Positions 16,179 through 25,463 are shown, numbered from the stretch's first letter. The stretch: DNA of 64,000 nucleotides from Roseococcus sp. SYP-B2431 (GCF_004336745.1 NZ_SJXD01000011.1:992001-1056000), one strand, 5' to 3'. The notes: generated by a model from the letters alone, not told the origin. Program-made: numbers and translations.

Positions 16179-17405
16179 CTATTCCAGGCCCGGAGGAACC
16201 GGATGTCGCCGTGCGAGCGCCGCCATCTCCGCGGCGAAGCCGGCATCCTCCGCCTCGCCGAGCAGGAAGCGGCCCAGCCCGAGGCCCAACGCCCGGAAGC
16301 CCGGCGCGTTGAGCCCGCGGATCGCCATCGGCGTGGAGCCCAGCCGCAGGCCCGCGCGGCCCGGCAGCGTCGTCGTATTCGCCGCGACCCCATGCCGGAA
16401 CAGGGTCCCGGCCTCTGCCCGTGGCGTCTCCGCGACCACCATGTGCGTCCCCGTGCCGCCCGCATAGAGCGGCACCCCCGCCGCGGAGAGTCCCTCGGCC
16501 AGGGCCTGCGCGCCCTCCACCACGCGCCGCATCAGCACACGGAACTCCGGCCGCGCCACCAGCCCGAACAGTGCCGCCCGCGCCGCGATGATGTGCCCGC
16601 CCGGCGCCGCCTGCAGCCCCGGCGCCAGCGCCGCGTCGATCGCCGCCGCATGCTCCGCGCGGCACAGGATCAGCCCACCCGTGCGCGGCCCGCACATCGT
16701 CTTGTGCGTCGAGCTCGTCACCACGTCGCAGAAGGGCACCGGGTTCTCATGCAGCCCCGCCAGGATCAGCCCGGACACATGCGCGACATCCGCAAAGATC
16801 AGCGCCCCGACGCCGCGTGCGATCCCCGCCAGCCGGGAGAAGTCCAGCGGCAGCGGATAGGCGCTGGAGCCGGCGACAATCATGCGCGGCCGGAAAACCT
16901 GGGCCCGGGCCGCGGCAGCCTCGTAGTCCACGACGCCGTCCTCGCGCACGCCGAAGAAGGCGACCTCGTGCTCCTGGCCGGAGATATGCTTCGCAGCGCC
17001 ATGGCTGCCATGGCGGCCCGCCGAGGGGTCGAAGGCCAGGATGCGCTCGCCCCGCCGCAGCAGGCCCCGCAGGACCGCGACATTCGCGATGGTCGAGGAC
17101 AGCGCCTGGATATTGGCGTGCTCGGCGCCGAAGAGCGCGCGGGCCCGCGCGCAGGCCAGCTCCTCGATGGCATCCATCACAGCGCCGCCGCCGAAGCCCC
17201 GTCGCGGAGGATATCCCGACGCGTTCTTGTCCACCAGCACCGAAGCCTCCGCCTCCAGCGCGGCGCGCGGCGAATAGGTCTCGGAGGCGACGAGGTTCAC
17301 GGTGGCGGCATTCTGCGCTCTCTGCGCCGCGAGGAGGCGCTCCAGCTCGGGATCCGCCTGGGCGAGAGAGTCCGCAAAGAAATTATTCCAAGGAATGTTT
17401 TGCAT
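16179..17405 (-). CDS. Serine hydroxymethyltransferase-like PLP enzyme (divergent paralogue)
   Basis: 408 residues, fold-type I PLP enzyme of the SHMT family. Supporting motifs: VASETYSPRAALEAEAS (family LIASENxxS), NASGYPPRRGFGG (family YAEGYPGKRYYGG), DVAHVSGLILAGLHENPVP and SSTHKTMCGPRTGG with the PLP-binding lysine. It departs from housekeeping GlyA in the substrate loop: the HLTHG region reads RHGSHGAAKHISG. It is therefore probably a specialised aldolase or hydroxymethyltransferase acting with the divergent hydantoinase operon, not the main glyA. ATG 17405 has AAAGGA 7 bases upstream. Its substrate is unknown. Confidence 0.85.
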   Translation of the reverse strand: MQNIPWNNFFADSLAQADPELERLLAAQRAQNAATVNLVASETYSPRAALEAEASVLVDKNASGYPPRRGFGGGAVMDAIEELACARARALFGAEHANIQALSSTIANVAVLRGLLRRGERILAFDPSAGRHGSHGAAKHISGQEHEVAFFGVREDGVVDYEAAAARAQVFRPRMIVAGSSAYPLPLDFSRLAGIARGVGALIFADVAHVSGLILAGLHENPVPFCDVVTSSTHKTMCGPRTGGLILCRAEHAAAIDAALAPGLQAAPGGHIIAARAALFGLVARPEFRVLMRRVVEGAQALAEGLSAAGVPLYAGGTGTHMVVAETPRAEAGTLFRHGVAANTTTLPGRAGLRLGSTPMAIRGLNAPGFRALGLGLGRFLLGEAEDAGFAAEMAALARRHPVPPGLE

Positions 17406-17512
17406 TCGCGGTCCTTTTCTTTCGTCGTTGACAAGCTTCGGCCGCCGATTTGTAGTGTCAACCGGACAATCGCGAATAGCAATGTCGTGAAGCCATTTGA
17501 AGGAACAGTCCC
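17406..17512. promoter_or_regulatory. Divergent promoter, SHMT-like gene versus hydantoinase operon
   Basis: On the plus strand TTGACA (17428-17433), 17 bases, then TGTAGT (17451-17456) form a good sigma-70 promoter for hyuA. The inverted repeat GTTGACA (17427-17433) and TGTCAAC (17456-17462) brackets it. A smaller dyad TGTC-AACCG-GACA (17456-17468) sits at the expected transcription start. These could be regulator half-sites. A Shine-Dalgarno-like GAAGGA lies at 17498-17503. Confidence 0.5.
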
Positions 17513-19594
17513 ATCGGAACTCCCGGAGTCCTCAGGATCGGCCTCGACGTCGGCGGCACCTTCACCGACGTCTTCCTCGCGGACGGCGCAACTGGCGAGA
17601 CCGTCCGCCACAAGCTCTCCTCCACGCCTGAGAATCCCGATCTCGCGCCCGTGCAGGGCATCCGCGAGATCCTGGCCCTGGCCGGGCGCGGCGCGGAGGA
17701 GGTCGGCTTCATCGGCCTCGGCACCACTGTCGCCACGAACGCGCTCCTGGAGCGCCGGCTGGCCCGCACCGGGCTGATCACCACGGAAGGTTTCCGTGAC
17801 CTGCTGGAGATCGGCCGGCAGCGCCGCCCGCATGTCTACGATCTCTTCGCCCGCCGTCCCCTGCCTTTGGCGCCGCGCGAGCTGCGCTTCGAGGTGCGCG
17901 AGCGCATGGCCGCCGACGGCTCCGTCCTGCTGCCGCTCGACGAGGAGGGCCTGCGCGCCGCCGTCGCGGGCCTGCGCGCGGCCGGCTGCGAGAGCGTGGC
18001 CGTCTGCTTCCTCCACGCCTATGCCAATCCCGCCCATGAGCGCCGCGCGGCGGAGATCCTGCGCGCCGAATGGCCGGAGGTCGCGCTCACCGTCGCCACC
18101 GATCTGCTTCCCGAGTTCCGCGAATACGAACGGCTCAGCTCGACCGTCGTCAACGCCGCGCTGATGCCGGTGATGCGGCGCTACCTCGCCCGCTTCCGCG
18201 CTGCAGTGGCCGAGCTCGGCGTCACCGTCCCTCCCTGGGTGATGACCTCGGGCGGCGGCGTCTTCTCCACCGAGCTTGCGGCGGAGCGGCCGCTCGACAC
18301 GCTGCTCTCCGGCCCCTCGGGCGGGGTCAGCGCCACGCTGCATCTCGGCCGCGCGGCGGGCTTCGCCAACCTCGTCACCTTCGACATGGGCGGCACCTCC
18401 ACCGACGTCTGCCTGATCCGTGCCATGCGGCCGGAGGTCACGCAGACCCGCCAGATCGACGGGCTTCCCATCCGCTCCGCGGCGGTGGACGTGCATACGG
18501 TGGGCGCCGGGGGCAGCAGCATGGCCTGGGTGGATGCGGGTGGGCTGCTGCGCGTCGGGCCGCGCTCGGCCGGCGCGAAGCCGGGGCCGGCCTGCTACCG
18601 CCAGGGCGGAACGGAGCCGACCGTGACGGACGCCAACGTCGTGCTCGGCCGGCTCAATCCCACGCACCTGCTCGCCGGAAGGCTGGCGATCGACGCCGCG
18701 GCCTCGGCCGGGGCCATCGGGCGCGTGGTCGCCGGGCCGAAGGGCCTCGGCGTCGAGGATGCGGCCGCCGCCATCATCGCCATCTCCAACACCAACATCG
18801 CCCAGGCCATCCGATACGTCTCGGTGGAGCGCGGGCTCGATCCCGGCGACTTCGTGCTCGTCGCCTTCGGCGGCGCGGGGCCGCTGCACGCGGCCGAGGT
18901 CGCCCAGGAGCTCGGCATGCGCGTGCTGGTGCCGACCAGCCCCGGCCTGCTCTGCGCCATGGGCGTGCTGACCAAGGACGTGCAGGTGGATCTCAGCCAG
19001 ACCCGGCTGATCCGTGACGGCGAGGCCGGCGGCGGCGAGGCCGCGGCCGCCATACTCGCCGGCCTCGCCGAGCGCGCGCGGGCGATCCTGGCGCGCAGTG
19101 GTCAGGAGACAGGACAGCTCGCCTTCGAGCAACTGGTGGATGCGCGCTACCAGGGCCAGAACTTCGAACTGCAGATCCCCCTGCCCGGCATGCCTGCGCC
19201 CAATGCGATCATCCCCGCCGTGCGCGAGGGCTTCGATGCCGAGCACCGCCGCCTCTACGGCTACGACCAGCCGGACAAGCCCATCGAACTCGTGACCTTC
19301 CGGCTGCGCGCCATGCTGCCGACCGGACAGGCGGAGGCGGTCGCGCCCTCCCGGGCGCGACGCGACGGCCCACCGCGGCCCATCGGCGAGCGCCGCGCGC
19401 ATTTCCCGCAGACCGGCTTCGCCGCGACGCCGGTCTTCGCGCGCGACGACCTCCAACCGGGCGACGTGCTGCAGGGACCGCTCCTCGTCGAGCAGATGGA
19501 CACCACCACCATCGTCCCGCCTGGCTTCCGCTGCACGGTGGACGCCCAGTTCAACCTTCTGCTCGACATCGAGACCCCCGGAGGCAACGCATGA
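17513..19594 (+). CDS. hyuA: Hydantoinase A/5-oxoprolinase family protein with apparent ATC start
   Basis: About 693 residues, normal family length if translation starts near 17513. The conserved N-terminal ATPase motif RIGLDVGGTFTDVF begins 7 codons after that point, then GLGTTVATNALLERR, TFDMGGTSTDVCLI and HTVGAGGSSMAWVD. HyuA-type subunits bind ATP and with HyuB open hydantoin, oxoproline or related lactam rings, or carboxylate ketones. Upstream in frame there is a stop at 17498-17500 and no ATG, GTG or TTG until GTG 17651, which would delete the ATP-binding motif. A GAAGGA site precedes ATC 17513, the best candidate start. A sequence error or upstream frameshift is the alternative. Confidence 0.88.
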   Translation: MGTPGVLRIGLDVGGTFTDVFLADGATGETVRHKLSSTPENPDLAPVQGIREILALAGRGAEEVGFIGLGTTVATNALLERRLARTGLITTEGFRDLLEIGRQRRPHVYDLFARRPLPLAPRELRFEVRERMAADGSVLLPLDEEGLRAAVAGLRAAGCESVAVCFLHAYANPAHERRAAEILRAEWPEVALTVATDLLPEFREYERLSSTVVNAALMPVMRRYLARFRAAVAELGVTVPPWVMTSGGGVFSTELAAERPLDTLLSGPSGGVSATLHLGRAAGFANLVTFDMGGTSTDVCLIRAMRPEVTQTRQIDGLPIRSAAVDVHTVGAGGSSMAWVDAGGLLRVGPRSAGAKPGPACYRQGGTEPTVTDANVVLGRLNPTHLLAGRLAIDAAASAGAIGRVVAGPKGLGVEDAAAAIIAISNTNIAQAIRYVSVERGLDPGDFVLVAFGGAGPLHAAEVAQELGMRVLVPTSPGLLCAMGVLTKDVQVDLSQTRLIRDGEAGGGEAAAAILAGLAERARAILARSGQETGQLAFEQLVDARYQGQNFELQIPLPGMPAPNAIIPAVREGFDAEHRRLYGYDQPDKPIELVTFRLRAMLPTGQAEAVAPSRARRDGPPRPIGERRAHFPQTGFAATPVFARDDLQPGDVLQGPLLVEQMDTTTIVPPGFRCTVDAQFNLLLDIETPGGNA

Positions 19595-21309
19595 CCGCCG
19601 CCAGCACCGAGATCATCGCGAGCGGACTCGAGGCCGCGGCCTGGGAGATGTGCGCAAGCCTCATCCGCACCGCCTATTCGCCGAACGTGAAGGAGAGGGC
19701 GGACTGCTCCACCGCGCTTGTCGACCTGCAGGGCCGCACCCTGGCGCTGGCCACGCATGCCCCCGCGCATCTGGGCTCCACGCTGCGGCTGGTGCCCGCC
19801 ATCCTCGAGCGCTTCCCGCTCGAAGAGCTGAGGCCCGGCGATGCCTTCCTCGCCAACGATCCCTATATCGTCGGCGTCACCCACCTGAACGACTGCACGC
19901 TGGCGACGCCCATCTTCGTGGACGGCCGCCCCGTGGCCTTCGCCGCCTCGGTCACCCATCATTCGGACGTGGGCGGCCGCGTGCCTGGCAGCGAGGCAGG
20001 CGACAGCACCTCCATCTTCCAGGAGGGCATCCGCTATCCGCCCATGAAGCTCATCGATGCCGGCGTGCCGCGCCGCGACGTCTGGGAGCTCTTCCTGCTG
20101 AACACGCGCACGCCGCATTTCTCGGACGGCGACCTCAAGGCGCAGATCGCCTCCAACACCCGCGGCGTGCAGCGCATGCTGGCGCTCCATGCCCGCTACG
20201 GCACGGCGGCGACCGAGGCGGCCATCGCGGCGATGCTCGACGCCAACGAGCGCCGGGCGCGCAGCCGCATCGCGAAGGTCCTGGCGCCCGGCGTCTACCA
20301 GGCCGAGGACTTCCTGGACGAGGACGGCATCAGCGACCGCCCGGTCCGCCTGGGCGTGACGCTGACGGTGGGCCATGACGGCCTGACCTTCGACTTCTCG
20401 CGCTGCGGGCCGCAGATCGCCTCGGGCAAGAACGTTCCCTACACGCATCTCATGGCCACGGTGTATTTCTGCACCAAGGCGGTGATCGATCCCGCCATGC
20501 CGGTCAACGAGGGCCTCTATCGCGCCGTCCATGTCGTGGCGCCCGAGGGCAGCGTGGTGAACCCGCGTGCCCCGGGCGGCGTGGGGTCGCGGAACCTCAC
20601 CTCCATGATCCTCGCCGATGCCATCATGCAGTGCTTCGGCCAGGCCGCGCCGGACCTCGCCATGGCGGCGGGCGGGCCCTATCAGGGGATCATCCTGGCT
20701 GGCCCGGACCCGATCCGGAACCGCTTCTACGTGGACTATGAGAACTTCGCCGGCGGCCAGGGCGGCACGGCGAAGGGCGACGGGCTCGACGTCATGCAGT
20801 TGCACATGACCAACACCTCCAACCTGCCGGTGGAGGTGACGGAGCTCGAATTCCCCATGCGCGTGGAACGCTACGAGCTGATCCCGGACAGCGGCGGTGC
20901 CGGCAGGCATCGCGGCGGCCTTGGCGTCCGGCGCGACCTTCGCATCACGGCACCCGAGGCCGTGCTGGCCCTGCGCAGCGCCCGGCAGGTCTACCCGGCG
21001 CTCGGCCTGGACGGCGGGCGCGACGGCAACCTCGGCGCCTTCCTCCTCGACCCCGACGCCACGCCGGCCGGACCGCGCCTGCCTTCCACCGCCTCGGAAT
21101 ACGGGCTGGAAGACGGCGCGCTGCTCCGCATCGTGACCCCGGGGGGCGGCGGATACGGCGACCCGCGGGCACGCGATCCGGAAGCGGTGGCGCGCGACCT
21201 CCGGCAGGGCAAGGTCTCCACTGCGGCCGCGCGGGACGTCTATGGTGTCGTCACCGACGAGGCCGGCAGGCCGGACCTCGTCGCCACAGCCGCCCTCCGC
21301 GCACCATGA
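19591..21309 (+). CDS. hyuB: Hydantoinase B/5-oxoprolinase family protein
   Basis: 572 residues, the catalytic partner of HyuA. Family landmarks: an N-terminal ASGLEAAAWEMCASLIRTAYSPNVKERADCS segment broken here for length, GDAFLANDPYIVGVTHLNDCTL, HHSDVGGRVPG and the C-terminal GGGGYGDPRARDPEAVARDL. The histidines and aspartates of the metal site region (THHSDVGG, NDPY) are present. The start ATG 19591 overlaps the hyuA stop. The operon supplies both subunits of an ATP-dependent ring-opening or carboxylating enzyme; which substrate is not readable. Confidence 0.92.
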   Translation: MTAASTEIIASGLEAAAWEMCASLIRTAYSPNVKERADCSTALVDLQGRTLALATHAPAHLGSTLRLVPAILERFPLEELRPGDAFLANDPYIVGVTHLNDCTLATPIFVDGRPVAFAASVTHHSDVGGRVPGSEAGDSTSIFQEGIRYPPMKLIDAGVPRRDVWELFLLNTRTPHFSDGDLKAQIASNTRGVQRMLALHARYGTAATEAAIAAMLDANERRARSRIAKVLAPGVYQAEDFLDEDGISDRPVRLGVTLTVGHDGLTFDFSRCGPQIASGKNVPYTHLMATVYFCTKAVIDPAMPVNEGLYRAVHVVAPEGSVVNPRAPGGVGSRNLTSMILADAIMQCFGQAAPDLAMAAGGPYQGIILAGPDPIRNRFYVDYENFAGGQGGTAKGDGLDVMQLHMTNTSNLPVEVTELEFPMRVERYELIPDSGGAGRHRGGLGVRRDLRITAPEAVLALRSARQVYPALGLDGGRDGNLGAFLLDPDATPAGPRLPSTASEYGLEDGALLRIVTPGGGGYGDPRARDPEAVARDLRQGKVSTAAARDVYGVVTDEAGRPDLVATAALRAP

Positions 21310-21349
21310 GCCTCTCCACGACAGCCTTCGCCGCAACAAGGAGCTTCGC

Positions 21350-22294
21350 ATGATGAACCTTCGCAGCCTTGTCCTCCTTCTTCTGGCGGTGCCGGGCTTC
21401 GCCGCGGCGCAGTCCTTCCCCGACCATCCGCTGCGCATCGTCGTGCCCTTCGCGGCCGGCGGTGCCACGGATGTCACGGCGCGCGTCCTCGCCGAGGCCA
21501 TGGGCGCGCAACTGTCGCAGCCCGTCGTCGTCGAGAACCGCCCGGGCGGCGGCGGCGTGGTGGGCAGCGAGGCCGTCGCCCGCGCGCCGGCCGACGGCCA
21601 CACGATGCTGGTGAACAACAACAGCATCGCGGCGCTGCGCCACTTCACCCCCAATTCCCCCATCGATCCGGCCCAGGCGCTGTCCCCGGTCACCCTGCTG
21701 ATCGACACGCCCATGGCGATGCTCGTCGCCAACAACGTGCCTGCCACGACCGGACAGGAATTCGTGGCGCTGGTCCGCGCCCATCCTGGTCGCTACGACT
21801 ACGGCAACACGGGCGGCGGCGGCACGCTGCAGATGGCGACGCTGCTTTTCCTGCGGGCGTCCGGCGCGCGGATGAACGAGATTCCCTATCGCGGCGGCGC
21901 GCCCGCCACGCTCGATCTCCTGGCCGGGCGCATCGCGCTGCTCTTCGACACCGGCACCACCGGCTTCCAGACCGCCCGTGGCGGCGGCGCGCGGGCGCTG
22001 GCCGTCACCTCCGCCCGGCGCAGCCGCTTCGCGCCCGATATCCCCACCTGGCGGGAGATCGGCGTGGACGACGCCTTCTCCGTCTGGCAGGGCGTCTTCG
22101 TGAGCTCCGCCACCCCGCCCGCCATCCGCGAAACCCTCCGCCAGGCCATCGTGCGGGCGCTGCGCACCGAGGCCACCCAGCGCCGCTTCGCCGAGCTCGG
22201 CGCGGACAATGTACTGGGCGGCACACTCGAGGAGAGCGAGGCGGTCGTGCGTGCCGAATTCGCTCGCTGGAACAGCCTGCTGGGATCACGCTGA
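21350..22294 (+). CDS. Bug-type tripartite tricarboxylate transporter receptor
   Basis: About 314 residues with a cleavable signal peptide (LRSLVLLLLAVPGFAAAQ) and the motifs FPDHPLRIVVPFAAGGATD, VENRPGGGG and IPYRGGAPATLDLLAGR. ATG 21350 has AAGGAG 6 bases upstream; a second ATG follows directly. It lies 40 bases after hyuB and is probably co-transcribed, so it likely delivers or senses the hydantoinase substrate. No tctAB genes are present in the window. Confidence 0.9.
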   Translation: MMNLRSLVLLLLAVPGFAAAQSFPDHPLRIVVPFAAGGATDVTARVLAEAMGAQLSQPVVVENRPGGGGVVGSEAVARAPADGHTMLVNNNSIAALRHFTPNSPIDPAQALSPVTLLIDTPMAMLVANNVPATTGQEFVALVRAHPGRYDYGNTGGGGTLQMATLLFLRASGARMNEIPYRGGAPATLDLLAGRIALLFDTGTTGFQTARGGGARALAVTSARRSRFAPDIPTWREIGVDDAFSVWQGVFVSSATPPAIRETLRQAIVRALRTEATQRRFAELGADNVLGGTLEESEAVVRAEFARWNSLLGSR

Positions 22295-22323
22295 TGCCTC
22301 ATAGACAACCGGAGGGCCGCCGC

Positions 22324-23307
22324 ATGTCCCATCTTCCGCTCCGTCGCCGCAGGCTCCTCGCCGCCTCGGCCCTTCTCCCGTCGCTCGCCGCGCCGGCGCT
22401 CGCCCAGGAGGCTCCCTGGCCCAGCAGGCCTATCCGCATCGTTGTCCCCTACCCGCCCGGCGGCGGCTCGGACGTGACGGCGCGGCTGGTGGCGACCGGG
22501 ATCCAGGCCGCGCTGGGCCAGTCCGTCGTGATCGACAACCGCGCCGGCGCCTCCGGCGTGATCGGGACCGAGGCGGTGGCCCGCTCGGCGCCCGACGGCT
22601 ACACGCTGCTTCTGGCCGACCTGCCGCACACCGCGGTGCCGCATCTCATGCCGAACCTGCCCTTCGACCCGGTGGCGGATTTCGCGTCGGTCTCGCTGGT
22701 GGGCGTGGCGCCGATGATCCTCTTCGCCAATCCCCGCCTGCCGGCGCGCGACGCCCGGGCCTTTGCCGAGCTCGCCCGCGCCCGGCCGGACGGCTTCTCC
22801 ATCGCGCTCGCCGGCATCGGCGGCAACACGCATCTGATGTCCGAGATGTTCCAGCGCGTCACCGGGACCAAGCTGGTGCAGGTTCCCTATCGCGGCTCCG
22901 GCCCCTCCATCACGGATCTCGCGGCGGGGCAGGTCCAGGTCGCCTTCACGACGATGCTGACCGCCGCGCCCTTCCTGCAGAACAACACCATCCGCGCGCT
23001 GGGCGTCGCGACGGCCGAGCGGATGCCCGAGCTGCCCGACACGCCCACCTTCCGAGAGCAGGGCATCGATCTCGTGGCCGCGCATTGGTGGGGGCTGCTG
23101 GCGCCCGCCGGCACGCCGGCGCCGATCGTCGAGCGCGTCGCCGCCGCCCTGGCGGGCGCCGTGCAGGAGCCCACGATCCGGGCGCGCATGGCCACCATGG
23201 GGCTGGTCCCGCAGGCGACCGGGCCCGCGGCCTTCGCCAGCCTGATTCGCTCCGACCTCGCCCGCTGGGGCGAGCTCGTCCGCGCCGCGCAGATCAGGAT
23301 CGAATGA
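22324..23307 (+). CDS. Bug-type tripartite tricarboxylate transporter receptor
   Basis: About 327 residues, a second receptor directly after the previous one but clearly different in sequence. Signal region SHLPLRRRRLLAASALLP ... ALAQ, then WPSRPIRIVVPYPPGGGSD, IDNRAGASG, APDGYTLLLADLP and VPYRGSGPSITDLAAGQ. ATG 22324 is chosen because GGAGG lies 8 bases upstream; ATG 22294, overlapping the previous stop, is the alternative. Two receptors in one operon suggest two related ligands. Confidence 0.9.
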   Translation: MSHLPLRRRRLLAASALLPSLAAPALAQEAPWPSRPIRIVVPYPPGGGSDVTARLVATGIQAALGQSVVIDNRAGASGVIGTEAVARSAPDGYTLLLADLPHTAVPHLMPNLPFDPVADFASVSLVGVAPMILFANPRLPARDARAFAELARARPDGFSIALAGIGGNTHLMSEMFQRVTGTKLVQVPYRGSGPSITDLAAGQVQVAFTTMLTAAPFLQNNTIRALGVATAERMPELPDTPTFREQGIDLVAAHWWGLLAPAGTPAPIVERVAAALAGAVQEPTIRARMATMGLVPQATGPAAFASLIRSDLARWGELVRAAQIRIE

Positions 23308-24566
23308 CCCCGCACGACCGCTTCGGCAACCCCATCGACCCCGCTGCCGGCTTCGCGCGCGGGGCCATCCTCGCCTCCGCCACCGAAGACGGGCGGCGCC
23401 AGCGCCAGGGCGTCGCCCTGATCCGCGAGCGCGTGCTGCGGCTCGGGATGGCGAGCGTCGGCATCTTCACCGGCAACCGGCGGAACTTCCTGCTGGGCGA
23501 GGCGGACATCTCCACCCTGGCCGAGGAGTGGATCGGTCCCTCCCTTTACGGCGAGGCGCTGGCGGCGGCCATCCGCGCCCATCTCGCCGCACCGCCCGAG
23601 GCCGCCTGCTTCGTCTTCAATCGCGGCAGCGCCGCCCTGGCCGCCAGCATGCTGGCCCTGGCGCCGCAGGGGCGCGTGGTCTCCGTCGTGCCGGAGACGG
23701 GCCGCTCCCATCCCTCGCTGCGCCGGGGCGCCGTCATCGCCGGCGCCGGCTTCGAGGAGATCGAGGGGATCACGGCCCTGCCGGCGCTGCTGGCGACACC
23801 GGCCTCGGTCCTGGTCGTCACCACCGTGACGAGCAGCCTCGCGCGCCTGCCCGAAGCCGGGATCGCCGAGGCCGCGGCGCTCGGCCGCCGCGCGGGCCTG
23901 CCCGTGCTGCTCGACGACGCCTATGGCGCCCGCATCCGCACGGTCCTGCACGGCGGAGCGCCGGGCTTCGCGCATGGGGCGGACCTCGTGGTCACCAATG
24001 CCGACAAGGCCGGGCTGCCCGGCCCGCGCGCGGGCGTCATGGCCGGCGACGCGGCCCTGATGGCGCGGATCATCGCCGCCGGCAGCCTCCTCGGCATGGA
24101 GGCGCGCGCGCCGGTCGCGGCCGGCGTGCTGCGCGGGCTCGAGGCCTATTCGCCGGACGACCTGCGGCACGAGGCGGCCCAGGGCACCGCGCTCAGCGGC
24201 GCGCTGATCGCCCGGCTGGGCGGCGATGCGGTCGAGCGGACCGACCTCGGGCCCATGGTCAGCGCGGATGAGGTGCTGGCACTGACCTGCGCCCGGGCCG
24301 GGATCGGCGGCCCCCCGGTCGTCCCCGTGGAGGCGACGGCCGCGCTCGGCATGCTGCTGATGCAGGGCCACGGCATCCTGACGACCAACATCGCGGGCCA
24401 GCCCGGCTCGCACCCGGCCCTGCGGCTCAAGCCCGCAGGGCCGGCGCTGGAGCGCTGCGGCGGCGTGAAAGCGGTGGCGCAGGCGGTGGACGAGGGAATC
24501 TCGGCCGTGGCGGCGATGCTGAAGGATCCGGCGGCGTTCCGGCCGCTGCTGCTCGGCCAGGGCTGA
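23304..24566 (+). CDS. SelA-like fold-type I PLP-dependent enzyme
   Basis: 420 residues. The central part (VVTTVTSSL, then PVLLDDAYGARIRTV, then LVVTNADKAGLPGPRAGVMAGD) follows the pattern of the selenocysteine synthase/D-glucosaminate-6-phosphate ammonia-lyase group, with the lysine of NADK as the probable PLP anchor and GPRAG matching the GPQAG that follows it in SelA. No selenium genes are nearby, so a lyase or aminotransferase role on a small amino compound is more likely than SelA function. The start ATG overlaps the Bug stop (ATGA). With the SHMT-like gene this makes two PLP enzymes flanking the hydantoinase genes. Confidence 0.78.
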   Translation: MTPHDRFGNPIDPAAGFARGAILASATEDGRRQRQGVALIRERVLRLGMASVGIFTGNRRNFLLGEADISTLAEEWIGPSLYGEALAAAIRAHLAAPPEAACFVFNRGSAALAASMLALAPQGRVVSVVPETGRSHPSLRRGAVIAGAGFEEIEGITALPALLATPASVLVVTTVTSSLARLPEAGIAEAAALGRRAGLPVLLDDAYGARIRTVLHGGAPGFAHGADLVVTNADKAGLPGPRAGVMAGDAALMARIIAAGSLLGMEARAPVAAGVLRGLEAYSPDDLRHEAAQGTALSGALIARLGGDAVERTDLGPMVSADEVLALTCARAGIGGPPVVPVEATAALGMLLMQGHGILTTNIAGQPGSHPALRLKPAGPALERCGGVKAVAQAVDEGISAVAAMLKDPAAFRPLLLGQG

Positions 24567-24596
24567 TCGCGAGGGGCCGGCGGAGGCGGCGAGCCC

Positions 24597-25463
24597 TCAG
24601 GCCACCCGCTCCGTCGCCGGCTCCAGGTCCACGTTCACCTCGAGCCGATGCGCCCCGCCGCCGAGCAGCACGCCCCGCACCGGCGAGATGTCGGAAAAAT
24701 CGCGCCCCCAGGCGAGCACCACATGCTCGTCGCGCACCACGAGGCCGTTGGTGGGATCGAGCTGCACCCATTCGTCGCCGATCCAGGCCGAGACCCAGGC
24801 GTGCGACTGGTCCGCCCCGCGCCGCCGCGCCTGGCCCGGCGGCGGGCGCGTCCGCACATAGCCCGAGACATAGCGCGCCGGCAGGCCGAGCCCGCGCAGC
24901 CCCGCCAGCATGAGCTGGGAAAAGTCCTGGCAGACGCCGCGCCGCATCCGCAGCACCTCGGCGATGGGCGTGGTGATGCTGGTCACGCCGGCCTGGAAGG
25001 TGAACTCCTGCCGGATGCGGCGATTGAGGTCGAGCAGCCCCTCCAGCACCGGCCGGCCGGGCGGGAAGCTGACGGCGGCATAGGCCGTGGCCTCGGGGAT
25101 CAGCGGGACAAAGAGGGTGGGCAGCAGGAAATCCGCCGTCTCCGCGCCCAGGCCGGCGGCGGCGATCCGCTCCCAGGGAAGGCTGCGCGCGGCGGGCGGC
25201 GCCTCGGGAAAATCCACCTCGACCAGGGATTCCGCCGTCACTTCGAAGGCCGTATGCGGCGCCACCAGGAAGAGCCGCGTGGCCGCATTGCCGAAATGGT
25301 CATGCGTCTCGGTGTGATGGTCGGGCGCCGGCAGGCAGGTCAGCCGCGCCGAGAGCACGCGCTGCCCGGGCAGGATGCGCGGCTTCAGGTGCAGCAGGTG
25401 GGACGCCAGGTCCACCGTGCGCGCATAGCCGTAGGCCGTCCGATGGCGGAGGCTGTAGATCAT
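24597..25463 (-). CDS. Transglutaminase-like cysteine protease-fold protein
   Basis: 288 residues. It has the bacterial transglutaminase N-terminal domain (MIYSLRHRTAYGYARTVDLASH, split here) and the core with catalytic cysteine in RRGVCQDFSQLML, histidine in QSHAWVSAWI and aspartate in QLDPTNG. Such proteins usually act as proteases or amidases. It is the last gene of a three-gene cluster with a circularly permuted ATP-grasp/alpha-E protein and a DUF2126 protein, a combination predicted from comparative genomics to make and process peptide-like tags. The start is ATG 25463; ATG 25475 is possible. Confidence 0.88.
   Translation of the reverse strand: MIYSLRHRTAYGYARTVDLASHLLHLKPRILPGQRVLSARLTCLPAPDHHTETHDHFGNAATRLFLVAPHTAFEVTAESLVEVDFPEAPPAARSLPWERIAAAGLGAETADFLLPTLFVPLIPEATAYAAVSFPPGRPVLEGLLDLNRRIRQEFTFQAGVTSITTPIAEVLRMRRGVCQDFSQLMLAGLRGLGLPARYVSGYVRTRPPPGQARRRGADQSHAWVSAWIGDEWVQLDPTNGLVVRDEHVVLAWGRDFSDISPVRGVLLGGGAHRLEVNVDLEPATERVA

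Noticed and set aside
17651-17653. GTG as the start of hydantoinase A
   Set aside because: It would delete the conserved DVGGTFTD motif encoded upstream, and no ribosome site precedes it.
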